From [Eubacterium] eligens ATCC 27750 (lineage in GTDB: Bacteria; Bacillota; Clostridia; Lachnospirales; Lachnospiraceae): a DNA stretch of 64,000 bases. Positions 51,626 through 62,285 of this stretch are shown in pieces. The notes under the pieces are model-generated. The model was given only the letters and a program-made list of their open reading frames with translations. It was not told the DNA's origin and made no database searches. The translations under genes and the position numbers were made by a program. The first letter of the stretch is position 1; every line of letters begins with the position of its first letter. The stretch is from NCBI RefSeq assembly GCF_000146185.1, contig NC_012780.1:186001-250000 (forward strand). Reading direction: 5' to 3'.

Positions 51626-51721
51626 TTGTTTTGTTATAATCCGTGTGTTATATTAGACATGTAAATGATTTTTGCTCAAATCATTGCAGGGCTTACCCTC
51701 TTCCTTGGGTAGGCCTTTTTT
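51626..51721 (+). ncRNA. Candidate small RNA of about 60 bases with promoter and terminator
   Basis: Promoter TTGTTT (51626-51631), 17 bases, TATATT (51649-51654). The predicted RNA from about 51661 has two hairpins: AATGATTT/AAATCATT, and GGCTTACCC/GGGTAGGCC followed by TTTTTT as terminator. No open frame. It ends against the stop of the metallophosphatase gene on the other strand. Alternatively the second hairpin only terminates that region. Confidence 0.4.
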
Positions 51722-52760
51722 ATTTCTCGTCATTTTGGGGTGTATTTACACCTCTTACCCTTGTAGATACTACAGCTCCTAAAGGAACCATATTTACAGT
51801 CACCTGACCATCAGCTTTTCGTGTAATCAGTGTACCACCTCTCTGTATATAACTCTTATCAATATCTTTATATCCAAGATAATCTATCGACATTCCATAT
51901 GTCATCTGGATTCCCTTATATATAAGTGAAAGGGTATTCAGATGGTCATGTCCGCAAAACATCCATTTAATAACACCATTCTCCACTGCTTTGTTAAAAA
52001 ATGTTCCTTCAAACTTTGAAATTCCAAAATGCTCATTCTTCTCAGCAATACTGCCATGCTGATATATTACGCTTTTATCACCAAGCTTCATCTTACGGTA
52101 TGCTTCCTTAAATTCCGCAGGCGGCATGTGGAAAAATGCCATCGCCTTAATATCCGGATTACATTTTTTCAAGTCATTAAGCCTGTTCATGCACCACTCT
52201 ACCTGATCATCATGTATCCGGTCAAATCCGCTGTAAAACCAGCCTCCTTCACCATACATATTAGAATCAAGCATAACAAGTGGCAATATAGCATTGCCAT
52301 CTGAATCGGTAAGATTAATAAAGAAGTTTCCTACACCTGTAAGTTCTTTCCTGCCTTCAGTAAATATGCAATATTTCCCTTTCTTATAAATTTGCGCAAG
52401 TTCTTCCTTATTACAAGTCGAACCCATCTCGCAGTCGTGATTACCAAAAACAAGTGTATACGGAATTGCAAAGCTGTCCATGAATTTCATCAGCTTGTAC
52501 GCCTGCTTTCTGTTATTAAGCGTACCCACCTTCGGCAGAAATGGAAATATAGAATCTCCAGTTAGCACTATCATATCAGGCTTTGCTTTATGAATAATCT
52601 TTGTTACTGCATTTAGCGCCATCTTATCCTTCTTTCTTGATATAAAACCAAATCCCAGATGAAGGTCTGTAAGCTGCAATATCTTAAAATCTTTATTCTT
52701 ATCAATTTTATATGTAAATGTTTCATTGTCTGTCTGCTTTAAATTGTCTGATTTATACAT
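51720..52760 (-). CDS. Calcineurin-like metallophosphoesterase
   Basis: 346 residues with all five metal motifs: TDLHLG, LTGDSIF, FGNHDCEMG, FFHMPP and FCGHDHLN. Close to the Icc/PhoD-like group that acts on phosphate monoesters or diesters. No signal peptide. Lies alone. Confidence 0.9.
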   Translation of the reverse strand: MYKSDNLKQTDNETFTYKIDKNKDFKILQLTDLHLGFGFISRKKDKMALNAVTKIIHKAKPDMIVLTGDSIFPFLPKVGTLNNRKQAYKLMKFMDSFAIPYTLVFGNHDCEMGSTCNKEELAQIYKKGKYCIFTEGRKELTGVGNFFINLTDSDGNAILPLVMLDSNMYGEGGWFYSGFDRIHDDQVEWCMNRLNDLKKCNPDIKAMAFFHMPPAEFKEAYRKMKLGDKSVIYQHGSIAEKNEHFGISKFEGTFFNKAVENGVIKWMFCGHDHLNTLSLIYKGIQMTYGMSIDYLGYKDIDKSYIQRGGTLITRKADGQVTVNMVPLGAVVSTRVRGVNTPQNDEK

Positions 52761-52808
52761 ACTTTCACGCCTTTCTTTCCGGCACTAAAATTAATACCGG
52801 TTATATAT

Positions 52809-53963
52809 TTAGCTGAGTGGTATTAATGCTCCTATAGCCGAAACTATCGTCGATACTACCATAAGAATCTGAAATGGCAGCGTTCCTATCACTCCGCATA
52901 TAGGACTGGCTCCTGCTTTCTTTCTTGATTTACCATATGTCAGAACGAGCATTATGCTCACCAGTACAACTACACCACTCATAATTCTTGTAAGTATTAT
53001 AAAACTGCTTACTCCGAATATCGCAAATAATATACATGGAACTGTCGCTATAAGCCAGCTTACACGGTTGCCGATTCCAACCTGCTCATGCACGACATCT
53101 CTTAAAGCAAGTGTGTTACTCCAGAATGTTGTAAGCAGTGCAAAAAGCGAAAAGATACCTGCAAGAATAACCGCCCATTTTCCGATGCTTTCTCCAAGCT
53201 GCATATAAGCAAGTTCCTTATCTATTGTTCCCTTAGTTCCAAGAAGAACGGTAAGTGTTACAACAAGCACGAACGCTGACGACAGACCAAACCCTATGAA
53301 TATTGATTTCCTTATCTTTCCCGGATTGCCGTCAAGCCCTTTAACGACCTGAATAACCGCCTGATTAGCAGATGTCGCAAATACAACCATACTATACAGT
53401 GCAAGCAGATTATTCCAATGGAAAGGTGCTGTATAGAATCCATTAACTGGATGTGTAAATGTTCCTACTGTCATAACTGCAACTATTCCCATAAGAAGTA
53501 TTACAGCGTATTTCTGTGCAATTCCTACCGCCTTCATTCCCATAAATACAACAATTCCGGCAATTACATAATATATAACCTGTGCCAGCCATAACGGCAG
53601 TCCGAACCAGTTCACAAATATCTGTGCCCCACCGTTAATATTGCCGCTCACTCCTATCATAATCGCAAGCCCATACACCACAAAAACAATCCAGCTGAAT
53701 ACCTTCTTCATAACTCCGTGGAACAATTCCCCCTCAAAACTTTTTACAAGCTGTACACCACCGTTGTTATACGAAAGTTCCGCAATTATAAGATGTAGAA
53801 TTACATTAATGACGTAAGCTGCTCCTACCATCCATATAACATCAAGCATACTGTTTTTCGTTGCAAGATACGGAACTGCTATTATTCCCGTTCCTATACT
53901 GTTTCCCACAATCATGCTTATTGCCTCAAATGTGGTGAGCTTTGCTTCTGATTTTATTGACAT
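52809..53963 (-). CDS. Amino-acid permease (HAAAP/aromatic type)
   Basis: 384 residues from ATG 53963 behind AAGGAG; about 11 membrane segments. The first helix region FEAISMIVGNSIGTGIIAVP has the Gly-x-G pattern of the APC superfamily, and the overall arrangement is most like the hydroxy/aromatic amino acid permeases. Substrate uncertain. Confidence 0.8.
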   Translation of the reverse strand: MSIKSEAKLTTFEAISMIVGNSIGTGIIAVPYLATKNSMLDVIWMVGAAYVINVILHLIIAELSYNNGGVQLVKSFEGELFHGVMKKVFSWIVFVVYGLAIMIGVSGNINGGAQIFVNWFGLPLWLAQVIYYVIAGIVVFMGMKAVGIAQKYAVILLMGIVAVMTVGTFTHPVNGFYTAPFHWNNLLALYSMVVFATSANQAVIQVVKGLDGNPGKIRKSIFIGFGLSSAFVLVVTLTVLLGTKGTIDKELAYMQLGESIGKWAVILAGIFSLFALLTTFWSNTLALRDVVHEQVGIGNRVSWLIATVPCILFAIFGVSSFIILTRIMSGVVVLVSIMLVLTYGKSRKKAGASPICGVIGTLPFQILMVVSTIVSAIGALIPLS

Positions 53964-54114
53964 ATTTTTTCTCCTTTTCACTCACGACATAACATATTAT
54001 ATACATTATATATTGCATTGAATATTGTGTAAATTCATTTTTGCATTTGACCACAACCGCCCCCAGTGCTATATTATGTACGAAATAAGCGCACACAGAA
54101 AAGGAACAAACGCA

Positions 54115-55329
54115 ATGAGCAGAAATGATGAAAACAACTATACTCTGCGTCCTCTTACTATAGATGATGCTGAAGAATACAATGCACTTTTAAGATATGC
54201 CTTTCAGGTAACTGAACAAGAGCTTGCTGAGACAGGCTGGAAGGATGATGAGATTACCCAGTCCAAATTCCCGGTTCTTCAAAGAGCTGATGTACTTGGC
54301 TGCTTCAATGGTGATGATCTGATTGCACAGTTTGCAGTATACCCTCTTGATATGAATATATATGGTATGAAATACAGCGTAGGCTTCGTTACAAGCGTAT
54401 GTACTTATCCTGAATACACAGGACACGGAATTATGAAAAGACTGATGATTCAGAGCCTTATTCGAATGAGAGATGCTCACAAATCATTTGCTTTACTGTA
54501 TCCATATTCAATTCCATTATACCGTGGTCTTGGCTGGGAAATTATCTCTAACAAGATGACTTATACAATCAAGGATACACAGATTCCAAGAAAACTTAAT
54601 GAGCCCGGTTATGTCAGACGAGTTTCATGGGACGACAAAGAATTTAAAGAACTTCATACCAAATTTGCTGAAAAGACTCATGGCTGTCTATATAGAAATA
54701 ACCTTGCATGGGAAGAATATTGGCGCTGGGACGAGGACGACACATCTGTTGCCATCTATTATTCTAAGGACGATGTACCTTACGGATATATGGTTTACAT
54801 GATAAGTTCTGATGTCATGCATGTGAAAGAAATGATTTATCTTAACCGCGAGGCACAGCTTGGCTTGTGGGAATTCATACATGCCCACGATTCAATGATT
54901 GACGAGGTCCGTGGAAACAATTACTACAGTGAGCCAATCGCATTTGAACTCGATGACAGCGATATTAAAGAGACAATCCGCCCATACACAATGGGTCGAA
55001 TTATTGATATCAGACAATTCTTTGCCAAATATGCATGCGACCCGGACGAGCCTTCTGTATGTATACGCTTCTACATTGAAGATGACCTCCTTGCATGGAA
55101 CAACGGTTACTTTACATACCTTTTTGATAATGGCAGATGTATTGAAACCGAACAGCAGCCTGATTACGAAGTATCTATGTCAATCGGCACATTAACTACA
55201 TTAATGCTTGGTTACAAGACTGCTGAAAAGCTTCATATAATGGATAAAATCCAGGCATCCGATGAAGCCATCGAACACCTGGATGATATTCTCTTCCATA
55301 GAATTCCTTATGTATCAGATTATATCTGA
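54115..55329 (+). CDS. Eis-like GNAT N-acetyltransferase
   Basis: 404 residues from ATG 54115 (AAAAGGA). First GNAT domain (about 8-150) with acetyl-CoA loop VCTYPEYTGHGIMKRLM; second GNAT-like domain in the middle; C-terminal SCP2-like domain (DYEVSMSIGTLTTLMLGYKT). This three-part build is that of Eis; relatives acetylate aminoglycosides or lysines. Activity on any drug cannot be told from sequence. Confidence 0.88.
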   Translation: MSRNDENNYTLRPLTIDDAEEYNALLRYAFQVTEQELAETGWKDDEITQSKFPVLQRADVLGCFNGDDLIAQFAVYPLDMNIYGMKYSVGFVTSVCTYPEYTGHGIMKRLMIQSLIRMRDAHKSFALLYPYSIPLYRGLGWEIISNKMTYTIKDTQIPRKLNEPGYVRRVSWDDKEFKELHTKFAEKTHGCLYRNNLAWEEYWRWDEDDTSVAIYYSKDDVPYGYMVYMISSDVMHVKEMIYLNREAQLGLWEFIHAHDSMIDEVRGNNYYSEPIAFELDDSDIKETIRPYTMGRIIDIRQFFAKYACDPDEPSVCIRFYIEDDLLAWNNGYFTYLFDNGRCIETEQQPDYEVSMSIGTLTTLMLGYKTAEKLHIMDKIQASDEAIEHLDDILFHRIPYVSDYI

Positions 55330-55357
55330 TTATGATGCTGATATGATTTTTTAACAC

Positions 55358-55390
55358 AAAAGCCCATAGAATCTGCTTCTATGGGCTTTC
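55358..55390. terminator. Bidirectional terminator
   Basis: AAAGCCCATAGA pairs exactly with TCTATGGGCTTT; serves the Eis-like gene and, on the other strand, the Rpn pseudogene. Confidence 0.85.
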
Positions 55391-55412
55391 TCAACATTTT
55401 AATCAAATATAA

Positions 55413-56263
55413 TTAATCATTTTCGTTATTCAATTTCTTCATTATCTTATCCACATCATATTCAGGCGCTGCTTCTATCACTATATCATATAACACCTTA
55501 ATATCTTCAACATTCTCTTCAAGTTCAGAAGCAATCGTTTCCAGAGTCTTTTCTTTCTTAACTTTCTTTATAATTAAGTTAATCATATTTAACTGTGTGG
55601 TTTCTTTTTTTGCTTCATCAACGACTTTTACAACAATTTCTTCAACAGCTTCATCAACTAATGTCTTCCTTACCTTCTCTTCATCATAATCATATATACT
55701 CACTTCAACGACCTCCTCCCTGTGCTGTTCAAAGAAATCGACAAGTATATTCTCTTCTATGCATTCGTCCATTGCCTCTAATACTGCCAGCTTGACATCT
55801 TCCCTTTCAGCTGCAGTTTTATATCGCACTTTATTGACAAATGTCATGTAATCACGAAGAGTTTTGCATTTACTAAGGATATCTGCATCTTTATCATGCT
55901 TCTTCTATGAAGCATATCATTACTGAATAATTCCCTAAATACATCTGATACATAATGCAAAAACCTTAACGCCATGTTATTATTCCTGCTTGACTGCTGT
56001 TCAAACATATACAGGTTCATGCTAAGTAAAAATGAGGCATCATTCTTATATTTCATGTATGAGCCTCCATTCAATGTCGTAACTTTCAAGTCATTCACAT
56101 TAATGTAATTGGAATTATTCAGTGCATTATACAGTTCAAGTAAATTCTTCTTATCCCTGTAAAGCATACAGAATACATTATCCTTATATTTAACTGCTAC
56201 ATTGTCTCTTTTCTCTGCCATAGATATCCTCCTCGTCTCTTTCACAGGCAGATATCCACGCAC
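55413..56263 (-). pseudogene. Broken Rpn-type PD-(D/E)XK nuclease/transposase gene
   Basis: The N-terminal piece (start MAEKRDNVAVKYKDNVFCML at about 56218) shows LYRDKKNLLELYNALNNSNY and YKNDASFLLSMNLYMFEQQS, the PD-(D/E)XK start of this family. It shifts frame and jumps at about 55880 into the C-terminal piece (AVLEAMDECIEENILVDFFE, with EEKVRKTL). About 150 middle residues, including part of the family core, are missing. Confidence 0.75.
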
Positions 56264-56600
56264 ATATACTAATATTATTTCTATATATGTATATTAGCAT
56301 TTACAGATATCTAAAACAAGCCTGCATTATTCAATTATGTGTTATGGGGTTCCTCCTGAATGATTATCCAGCATTAGATAAAAGAATTAAATTCTTTTAA
56401 TATATTAATAACATGATTTATCAAATTCGTCAATAAAATATTTTTTATATTTTAAAACAGCTACCCACACCTTCTGGCATGAATAGCTGTCTGCATCTAT
56501 TTCTTATTCAATTTCTCATTCCTTATAACCAATATTATTGTTACCAAAACATTTATCATAAGAAATACCTGTTAATTTCTCAATTACATTTCTTGTTTCC
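56264..56600. other. Gap without recognised gene
   Basis: Low-complexity AT-rich sequence; no convincing frame, promoter or RNA. It separates the Rpn pseudogene from the transporter remnant. Confidence 0.4.
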
Positions 56601-56785
56601 TCAGAAACATCTTCTTTTCTGCCACCAGCGTGCACTCTGTGACTGTGTTGATGCACCTGAAACAAATCCAAATGCAGCAAGAACCTGACCTAAGATAAAG
56701 ACAACGCTTGCTCTCATAAGCTTGCCAGCCATTGTCATAGCTCCGACATATACACCTTCTCTTGGAGCATTTGTATCATATGTTA
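56601..56785 (-). pseudogene. C-terminal remnant of a GPH-type sugar:cation symporter
   Basis: The minus frame NAPREGVYVGAMTMAGKLMR, then FILGQVLAAFGFVSGASTQS, matches the late region of glycoside-pentoside-hexuronide symporters, where a loop R-x-G precedes a helix and a GA-TQ turn. It has no beginning; it is joined head on to the FCD remnant at about 56785. Confidence 0.55.
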
Positions 56786-57231
56786 ATTCAGATATTGTAG
56801 AACAGCTCCGCGACTTACGCTGTGTACTTGAGGCACAGCTTGCAGTTGAAGCATGCGATATACTGACAAAGAACCAGCTTGATTCATTATATGAAAATGT
56901 AGCTTTATGGGAAATGTATATCAAACGCGGTGATGAAGAAAAGATTTTCACACTTGATAAAGAATTTCACGGAAGTCTGTATAAAATGTGTGGCAAAACT
57001 GTATGGTACAACCTTGTAGAAAGCATGGCACCACATTTTGACAGAACTACAATATTAAGTTTCAGATGCAAAGAAACAGGTAGAATCCTGAAAGACCATG
57101 GAGAACTTGTATCAGCAATTGAAAAAAAAGATAAAGAAAAAGCTGCCCATATATCGCAGAGACATATGAGCAGATATTCTGAAAATATTGATGCAATCAG
57201 GAAAATGTTCCCTGAGTACTTTAATGATTAA
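56785..57231 (+). pseudogene. FCD-domain remnant of a GntR/FadR-type regulator
   Basis: VEQLRDLRCVLEAQLAVEAC, DKEFHGSLYKMCGKTVWYN and a C-terminal SAIEKKDKEKAAHISQRHMS form the ligand-binding FCD domain with its metal-site Asp and His residues. The DNA-binding wing is missing, replaced by antisense of the transporter remnant, so it cannot regulate DNA. Its stop overlaps the end of the ABC-F gene. Confidence 0.7.
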
Positions 57232-58781
57232 ATACGTGTTGTCCACTTTCCACAGTCCCACACATCAGTCGCAAGACCATCGTAGAACTCTGGTTCGTGG
57301 CAGACCATAAGTATACTGCCCTTATATGCCATAAGGGCTCTTTTTAATTCATCCTTGGCATCCACATCAAGGTGGTTAGTAGGCTCATCAAGTACAAGAA
57401 TGTTACTCTCCCGGTTAATCAGCTTGCACAGACGCACCTTTGCCTGTTCTCCACCAGAAAGAACCTTAACCTTGCTTTCGATATGCTTGGTTGTAAGACC
57501 ACATTTGGCAAGGGCTGAACGAACCTCATACTGTGTATATCCTGGAAACTCCTGCCATATCTCCTCAAGACATGTAGTTTCAATTCCAGCCGGAGTCTCC
57601 TGTTCGAAATATCCTATCTCAAGATAATCGCCCTGCTCAACATCACCTGACAGAGGCTTAATAAGTCCTAATATGCTCTTTAGCAATGTAGATTTACCGA
57701 TACCGTTAGCACCTGTAAGCACAATCTTCTGGCCTCGCTCCATCTCTAAGTTAAGCGGACTTGAAAGCGGCTCATCATAACCGATAACAAGGTCGTGTGT
57801 CTGGAAAATATATCTTCCCGGTGTTCTCGCAGTCTTGAAATTAAACTCTGGCTTTGGCTTCTCTGCCGCCAGCTCTATAATATCCATATTATCAAGCTTC
57901 TTCTGTCTCGACATCGCCATATTTCTTGTGGCAACTCGTGCTTTATTTCTTGCAACGAAATCCTTAAGCTCCGCAATCTCCTGCTGCTGCTTATTGTAAG
58001 CTGCCTCAAGCTGCGCCTTCTTCACAGCATACACCTTCTGGAAATTATCATAATCACCCGTATAACGATTCAGTTCCTGATTATCCATATGATAAATAAC
58101 ATTTATAACACTGTTAAGGAATGGGATATCATGCGATATCAGTATAAATGCGTTCTCATAGTCCTGCAGATATCTCTTAAGCCACTCAATATGCTCCTTA
58201 TCAAGATAATTAGTCGGCTCATCAAGAAGAAGGATGTCCGGCTTTTCAAGGAGCAGCTTGCCAAGCAGAACCTTAGTTCTCTGTCCACCTGAAAGCTCAG
58301 TTACATCCTTATCAAGTCCAAGTTCAGATAGTCCCAATGCTCTTGCAACTTCCTCAACCTTCGCATCAATCATATAGAAATCATGCATTGTAAGAAGGTC
58401 CTGAATAGTTCCCGCTTCCGCCATCAGCTTATCCATCTCTTCCGGTGATGCGTCGCCAAGCCCGGCATATATCTCATTCATCTGATTCTCCATGTCATAC
58501 AGAAAATCAAATGCAGACGCAAGCACCGACTGGATTGTCATGCCCTTCTCAAGCACAGCATGCTGGTCGAGATATCCGACTCTGACATTCTTAGCCCACT
58601 CAACCTTTCCCTCATCAGGCATAAGCTTGCCTGTTATTATATTCATAAATGTGGATTTACCTTCGCCGTTGGCTCCCACTAATCCAATCTTATCAAGCCT
58701 GTTAAGCTGGAAAGACACATTATTAAATATCGCTCTGTCGCCAAATCCGTGTGTAAGTCCGGTTACTGTAAGTAAACTCAT
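57228..58781 (-). CDS. ABC-F family ATPase
   Basis: 517 residues from ATG 58781 (AAAAGGA). Two ATPase domains without membrane parts: GANGEGKST and LSGGQRTKV...LLDEPTNYLD; GANGIGKST and LSGGEQAKV...LDEPTNHLD, joined by a charged linker (about 250-320). ABC-F proteins act on the ribosome as translation factors or protect it from antibiotics; which is not clear here. Confidence 0.92.
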   Translation of the reverse strand: MSLLTVTGLTHGFGDRAIFNNVSFQLNRLDKIGLVGANGEGKSTFMNIITGKLMPDEGKVEWAKNVRVGYLDQHAVLEKGMTIQSVLASAFDFLYDMENQMNEIYAGLGDASPEEMDKLMAEAGTIQDLLTMHDFYMIDAKVEEVARALGLSELGLDKDVTELSGGQRTKVLLGKLLLEKPDILLLDEPTNYLDKEHIEWLKRYLQDYENAFILISHDIPFLNSVINVIYHMDNQELNRYTGDYDNFQKVYAVKKAQLEAAYNKQQQEIAELKDFVARNKARVATRNMAMSRQKKLDNMDIIELAAEKPKPEFNFKTARTPGRYIFQTHDLVIGYDEPLSSPLNLEMERGQKIVLTGANGIGKSTLLKSILGLIKPLSGDVEQGDYLEIGYFEQETPAGIETTCLEEIWQEFPGYTQYEVRSALAKCGLTTKHIESKVKVLSGGEQAKVRLCKLINRESNILVLDEPTNHLDVDAKDELKRALMAYKGSILMVCHEPEFYDGLATDVWDCGKWTTRI

Positions 58782-58853
58782 GGGGTGTTTCCTTTTCTTT
58801 AATGTAGTTATTAGGTTATTATACGGGAGATATGGCAATGTTGTAAAGGGGGA

Positions 58854-61800
58854 TTACTTTGAACAAGCATCATATATATCTCCTATAAGTCTTATATACT
58901 CTTCTCTTATTTTTTCCTGACTATTATTACATTTATCTAATTGATGCTCATATACATATTTTACCAACCTTTGAAACTCTTCTGAATTACTAATAGATTC
59001 AATAAACTGTTCCTTGCTTAACAGTGCATACTTTTCCCATTGTATACTTGTAACGGGAGATATAATATATCCTTTACTCCTGTGCCAGTCTCCACCAATG
59101 CCAAACGGAACTTCCCTTGATAATATTGATGGATATTCGTCAATCCCTAAAATAAAGCGTCTTAACATTCCATCATAAAATTCATGTATAATATCAGGTG
59201 AATTGTTTTTTACAACTAAATCTCTGAGTATGCTATCTTTAGTATTTTCATCCAATACACCCGGCAGTTTTTTATTTTCGTCTGAATATGACTTCAAGTA
59301 AACAATATTATCATCTTTCTGTATAATCTGAATATTACTGCAAAATTCGGATTTGAATAAAGCATAAAAATCTCTATCTACAACAATTACTTTAAATTTA
59401 CATTCTGATTCACTGTTATTTAGGACTTGTATAATTTCATTTGTCTTAAGCACTAAATCACCGTGCAATGATGAATGCTCTTCATAATCATGTATATTAT
59501 AAATAAATGCAACATTATTCAAATCATTCATAATATTCTTAAAGTCCATCTCATCTTCCGAATACCTATTATCAATATTTTTTATCACTCGCACTGTTTT
59601 AGTTATACAATCAAATATCTGTTTATTATTATCAAGAAGTTCCTTTTTCTCTTTTAAATCATAACTACACCATAGTACATATATTTGATTATATAAATTT
59701 TTTTCTTTAATATTGTTTTCTTTAAATATTAAATCTTTTATTTTCTTTTTGTAAAACTTAAAAGCATTATCAATTATAATTTGTATATCATTATATGCTT
59801 CTCTCCTTATTCTTTTTCTATCCAGACTTAATGTTTTCTTGGTATCAAGTCCATAAAAATCAACTTTTAATGCAAATCCTTTTATTCCAAATATCGAATC
59901 TGTTTTAACCGACATTCCTTTAAAGAAAAACTGTTCAATATAGTTTTCATTGTATTCATTTAGTTTAATATAAAAACTAGTATTTGTGTCATTATCCCAT
60001 AACTTCATACCATAATTATTTATAGAATAATTATATCTGCCATCTGATGGTTTCTCTTCTAACTGTTCAAACCCTTTACCTATTATAGTATCAATTTCTT
60101 TACCATCAAATTTTAATTTTATAGGGAAATATGTTCCATTTACATTCTCACGCAGCTCGTCCCATATCCTATAATATATAGGATCTATTTCATACGCAAA
60201 TGGATCATATTTATTTTCAATATATTCGCTGGTCTTGCTATTATAAGAATATCTATACTGCAGTTCCTTTGATATAATTACATGTATTTCCGTTCCCTGA
60301 TGCTTTAACTTATTAGATTTACTAAGCTGCACATATCCTTTTTTTCTTCCTGATTCAACCCTTGCATATATTCCTTCTTCATTATCCGCCTTTGAATAAA
60401 TCTCAAAATAATCAGCTACTAAAAATACAGACTGTAATCCTATTCCAAAACCAGCTGTAGGTTTAAGCCATTTGGGCATACCTGATATTTCATTCTTTTT
60501 AGCCTTATCATTCGAATAACTTTCTCCTACATTACATATTTTCTTAAACTGTGGAATTGAAATACCTATACCATTATCTTTAATAATAATTTTAATATTA
60601 TGTTTATCATATTTAGTTAAATTTATCTCTACCCCATAATTATTCATTACTTTCTGATTAATGTCATATGGCTGCAGACTGCTGTCTACTTTATTTTTTA
60701 TCCAACTTTTATAATGTCCTTCAGAAATATCTCTCCACATTCTTATCTTGCAGGCATCAAGTGCGTTCTGAATTACCTCTCTTAAAAAAATGAAATTGTC
60801 ATCATATATATTTGCACCTTCAATAATTTCAAATGCTTTTTCTGAACTCATAGAAAACCGCAAATCAGATAATCCCTGAATATCTGGAACTCCTTTTAAT
60901 AACAACTCACATTTCCCTAATTTAGGCGCACTTCCATTTATATTCTCAGGCATTATATCTTTCCAATTTAGTGCCCAGAATTCCACCTCTTCTTTCAGCC
61001 ATGTCAAAAAATTTCGTGTTTCCCTGTAAACCTCTGCTTCTGCACAATCTGCTCTATATTCAATTTTATCTGGTGTAATTAATATATGTCTCGTTGACAT
61101 ATGCTTTTTTAAATGATTTTGAGATGAATTAGGAATTTCTCCAAATATAATCTCATTTCCCAAGTTAAATCTATTATTATCTGCATCTAACAAATCACCC
61201 ATTCTCAACATTAAAGCCACAAATCTTGGATGTGCATAATCAGCATTAAATCCATTTGTGTTATAATCTAACTCAAGAATTTTCATACTGGATTCATTAT
61301 GCATATAGGCAATATCCGACAATAACAGTATTAATCGATGCTGTATCAATCCATTATATTCTAAATCAATATGCAGTCTGTTCTTCATATTTTGTATATA
61401 ATTCTGAGATTCTTTTGCATGCCCACTTCTATAATAATCTGCTATTATAATAGTTACTGCTTTTCTGACTCTGACAGGCCATGCTCTCACATCTTTATTA
61501 TCTTTTAGATTTTTCTCGAGTGAATTAATATATTTAGCACTCTCTGACAATGATGAGTCATTTGAATTTTCTAACCTGTGTAAATAATCCTGAAATTCCT
61601 GTGTTTCCCAGTTTTGTTCTATTATTTTATTGTCAATTACCATTCCCAGATCATGAAGATATGCAGCATTTAATAATAACCATGTATCTGTTGGAGACAA
61701 GCTTCGTATTGCTTCTTCTCCAAGCAGCATCTCTATGTTAGTTATTATCGCCTCACTGTGTGATATATCATGCTTTGTATAATGAGGATAATTAAATACA

Positions 61801-61940
61801 ACATCACTTAATAAATTAAGACATGTCTTTTTATTAATATGCCAGGAATCCAAAAGGTTCACATATATAGGATCTTCCCCACATATTTCCGTTAAATGTG
61901 TTTCTAACTTATATGGAATATATTTATTATTATCTGACAT
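58854..61940 (-). CDS. Large HD-domain plus Hsp90-like (GHKL) ATPase
   Basis: 1028 residues. Residues about 45-270 form an HD-type metal-dependent domain (HYTKHDISHSEAIITN, AAYLHDLGMV, RMGDLLDADNNR). About 370-560 is a GHKL ATPase: REVIQNALDACKIR, KDNGIGISI, GFGIGLQSVF. A long C-terminal region is unrecognised. The order HD then Hsp90-like ATPase is a build found among predicted defence and stress proteins. Strongly AT-rich. Stand-alone, 72 bases from the ABC-F gene. Confidence 0.8.
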   Translation of the reverse strand: MSDNNKYIPYKLETHLTEICGEDPIYVNLLDSWHINKKTCLNLLSDVVFNYPHYTKHDISHSEAIITNIEMLLGEEAIRSLSPTDTWLLLNAAYLHDLGMVIDNKIIEQNWETQEFQDYLHRLENSNDSSLSESAKYINSLEKNLKDNKDVRAWPVRVRKAVTIIIADYYRSGHAKESQNYIQNMKNRLHIDLEYNGLIQHRLILLLSDIAYMHNESSMKILELDYNTNGFNADYAHPRFVALMLRMGDLLDADNNRFNLGNEIIFGEIPNSSQNHLKKHMSTRHILITPDKIEYRADCAEAEVYRETRNFLTWLKEEVEFWALNWKDIMPENINGSAPKLGKCELLLKGVPDIQGLSDLRFSMSSEKAFEIIEGANIYDDNFIFLREVIQNALDACKIRMWRDISEGHYKSWIKNKVDSSLQPYDINQKVMNNYGVEINLTKYDKHNIKIIIKDNGIGISIPQFKKICNVGESYSNDKAKKNEISGMPKWLKPTAGFGIGLQSVFLVADYFEIYSKADNEEGIYARVESGRKKGYVQLSKSNKLKHQGTEIHVIISKELQYRYSYNSKTSEYIENKYDPFAYEIDPIYYRIWDELRENVNGTYFPIKLKFDGKEIDTIIGKGFEQLEEKPSDGRYNYSINNYGMKLWDNDTNTSFYIKLNEYNENYIEQFFFKGMSVKTDSIFGIKGFALKVDFYGLDTKKTLSLDRKRIRREAYNDIQIIIDNAFKFYKKKIKDLIFKENNIKEKNLYNQIYVLWCSYDLKEKKELLDNNKQIFDCITKTVRVIKNIDNRYSEDEMDFKNIMNDLNNVAFIYNIHDYEEHSSLHGDLVLKTNEIIQVLNNSESECKFKVIVVDRDFYALFKSEFCSNIQIIQKDDNIVYLKSYSDENKKLPGVLDENTKDSILRDLVVKNNSPDIIHEFYDGMLRRFILGIDEYPSILSREVPFGIGGDWHRSKGYIISPVTSIQWEKYALLSKEQFIESISNSEEFQRLVKYVYEHQLDKCNNSQEKIREEYIRLIGDIYDACSK

Positions 61941-62070
61941 GTATTTTCTCCCTTCTCTTTTAGCTAATGAGTTTATAATACATCATTAAATCAATTTGTC
62001 TAATCGTTTCAATTTCGTCTTTAATTAGACTATCATAATATTTTTATTTTATCAACATTAAGCCTCTTAC

Positions 62071-62205
62071 TCATACCTTATAAACTTTTTGTTGAGATAG
62101 TTCAAAATCCATTTCAATATTACCATCTTTATCTTCTTTTAATTTTATAATCACATCATAATTTCTATTCTTTAATACATTTACTTTATGCCTAATAATC
62201 TACTA
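62071..62205 (-). pseudogene. Short C-terminal coding remnant
   Basis: An open frame of about 43 codons without a start (KVNVLKNRNYDVIIKLKEDK, then NIEMDFELSQQKVYKV) ends at 62071-62073. It looks like the natural end of a protein; family unknown. The rest of 61941-62285 shows nothing. Confidence 0.3.
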
Positions 62206-62285
62206 ATACCCTTATAATAATCTCCTGTCAAAGTATATATAAAGATGCAGCTACCACTCTACTGTGATAACTGCATCTGCAATAA

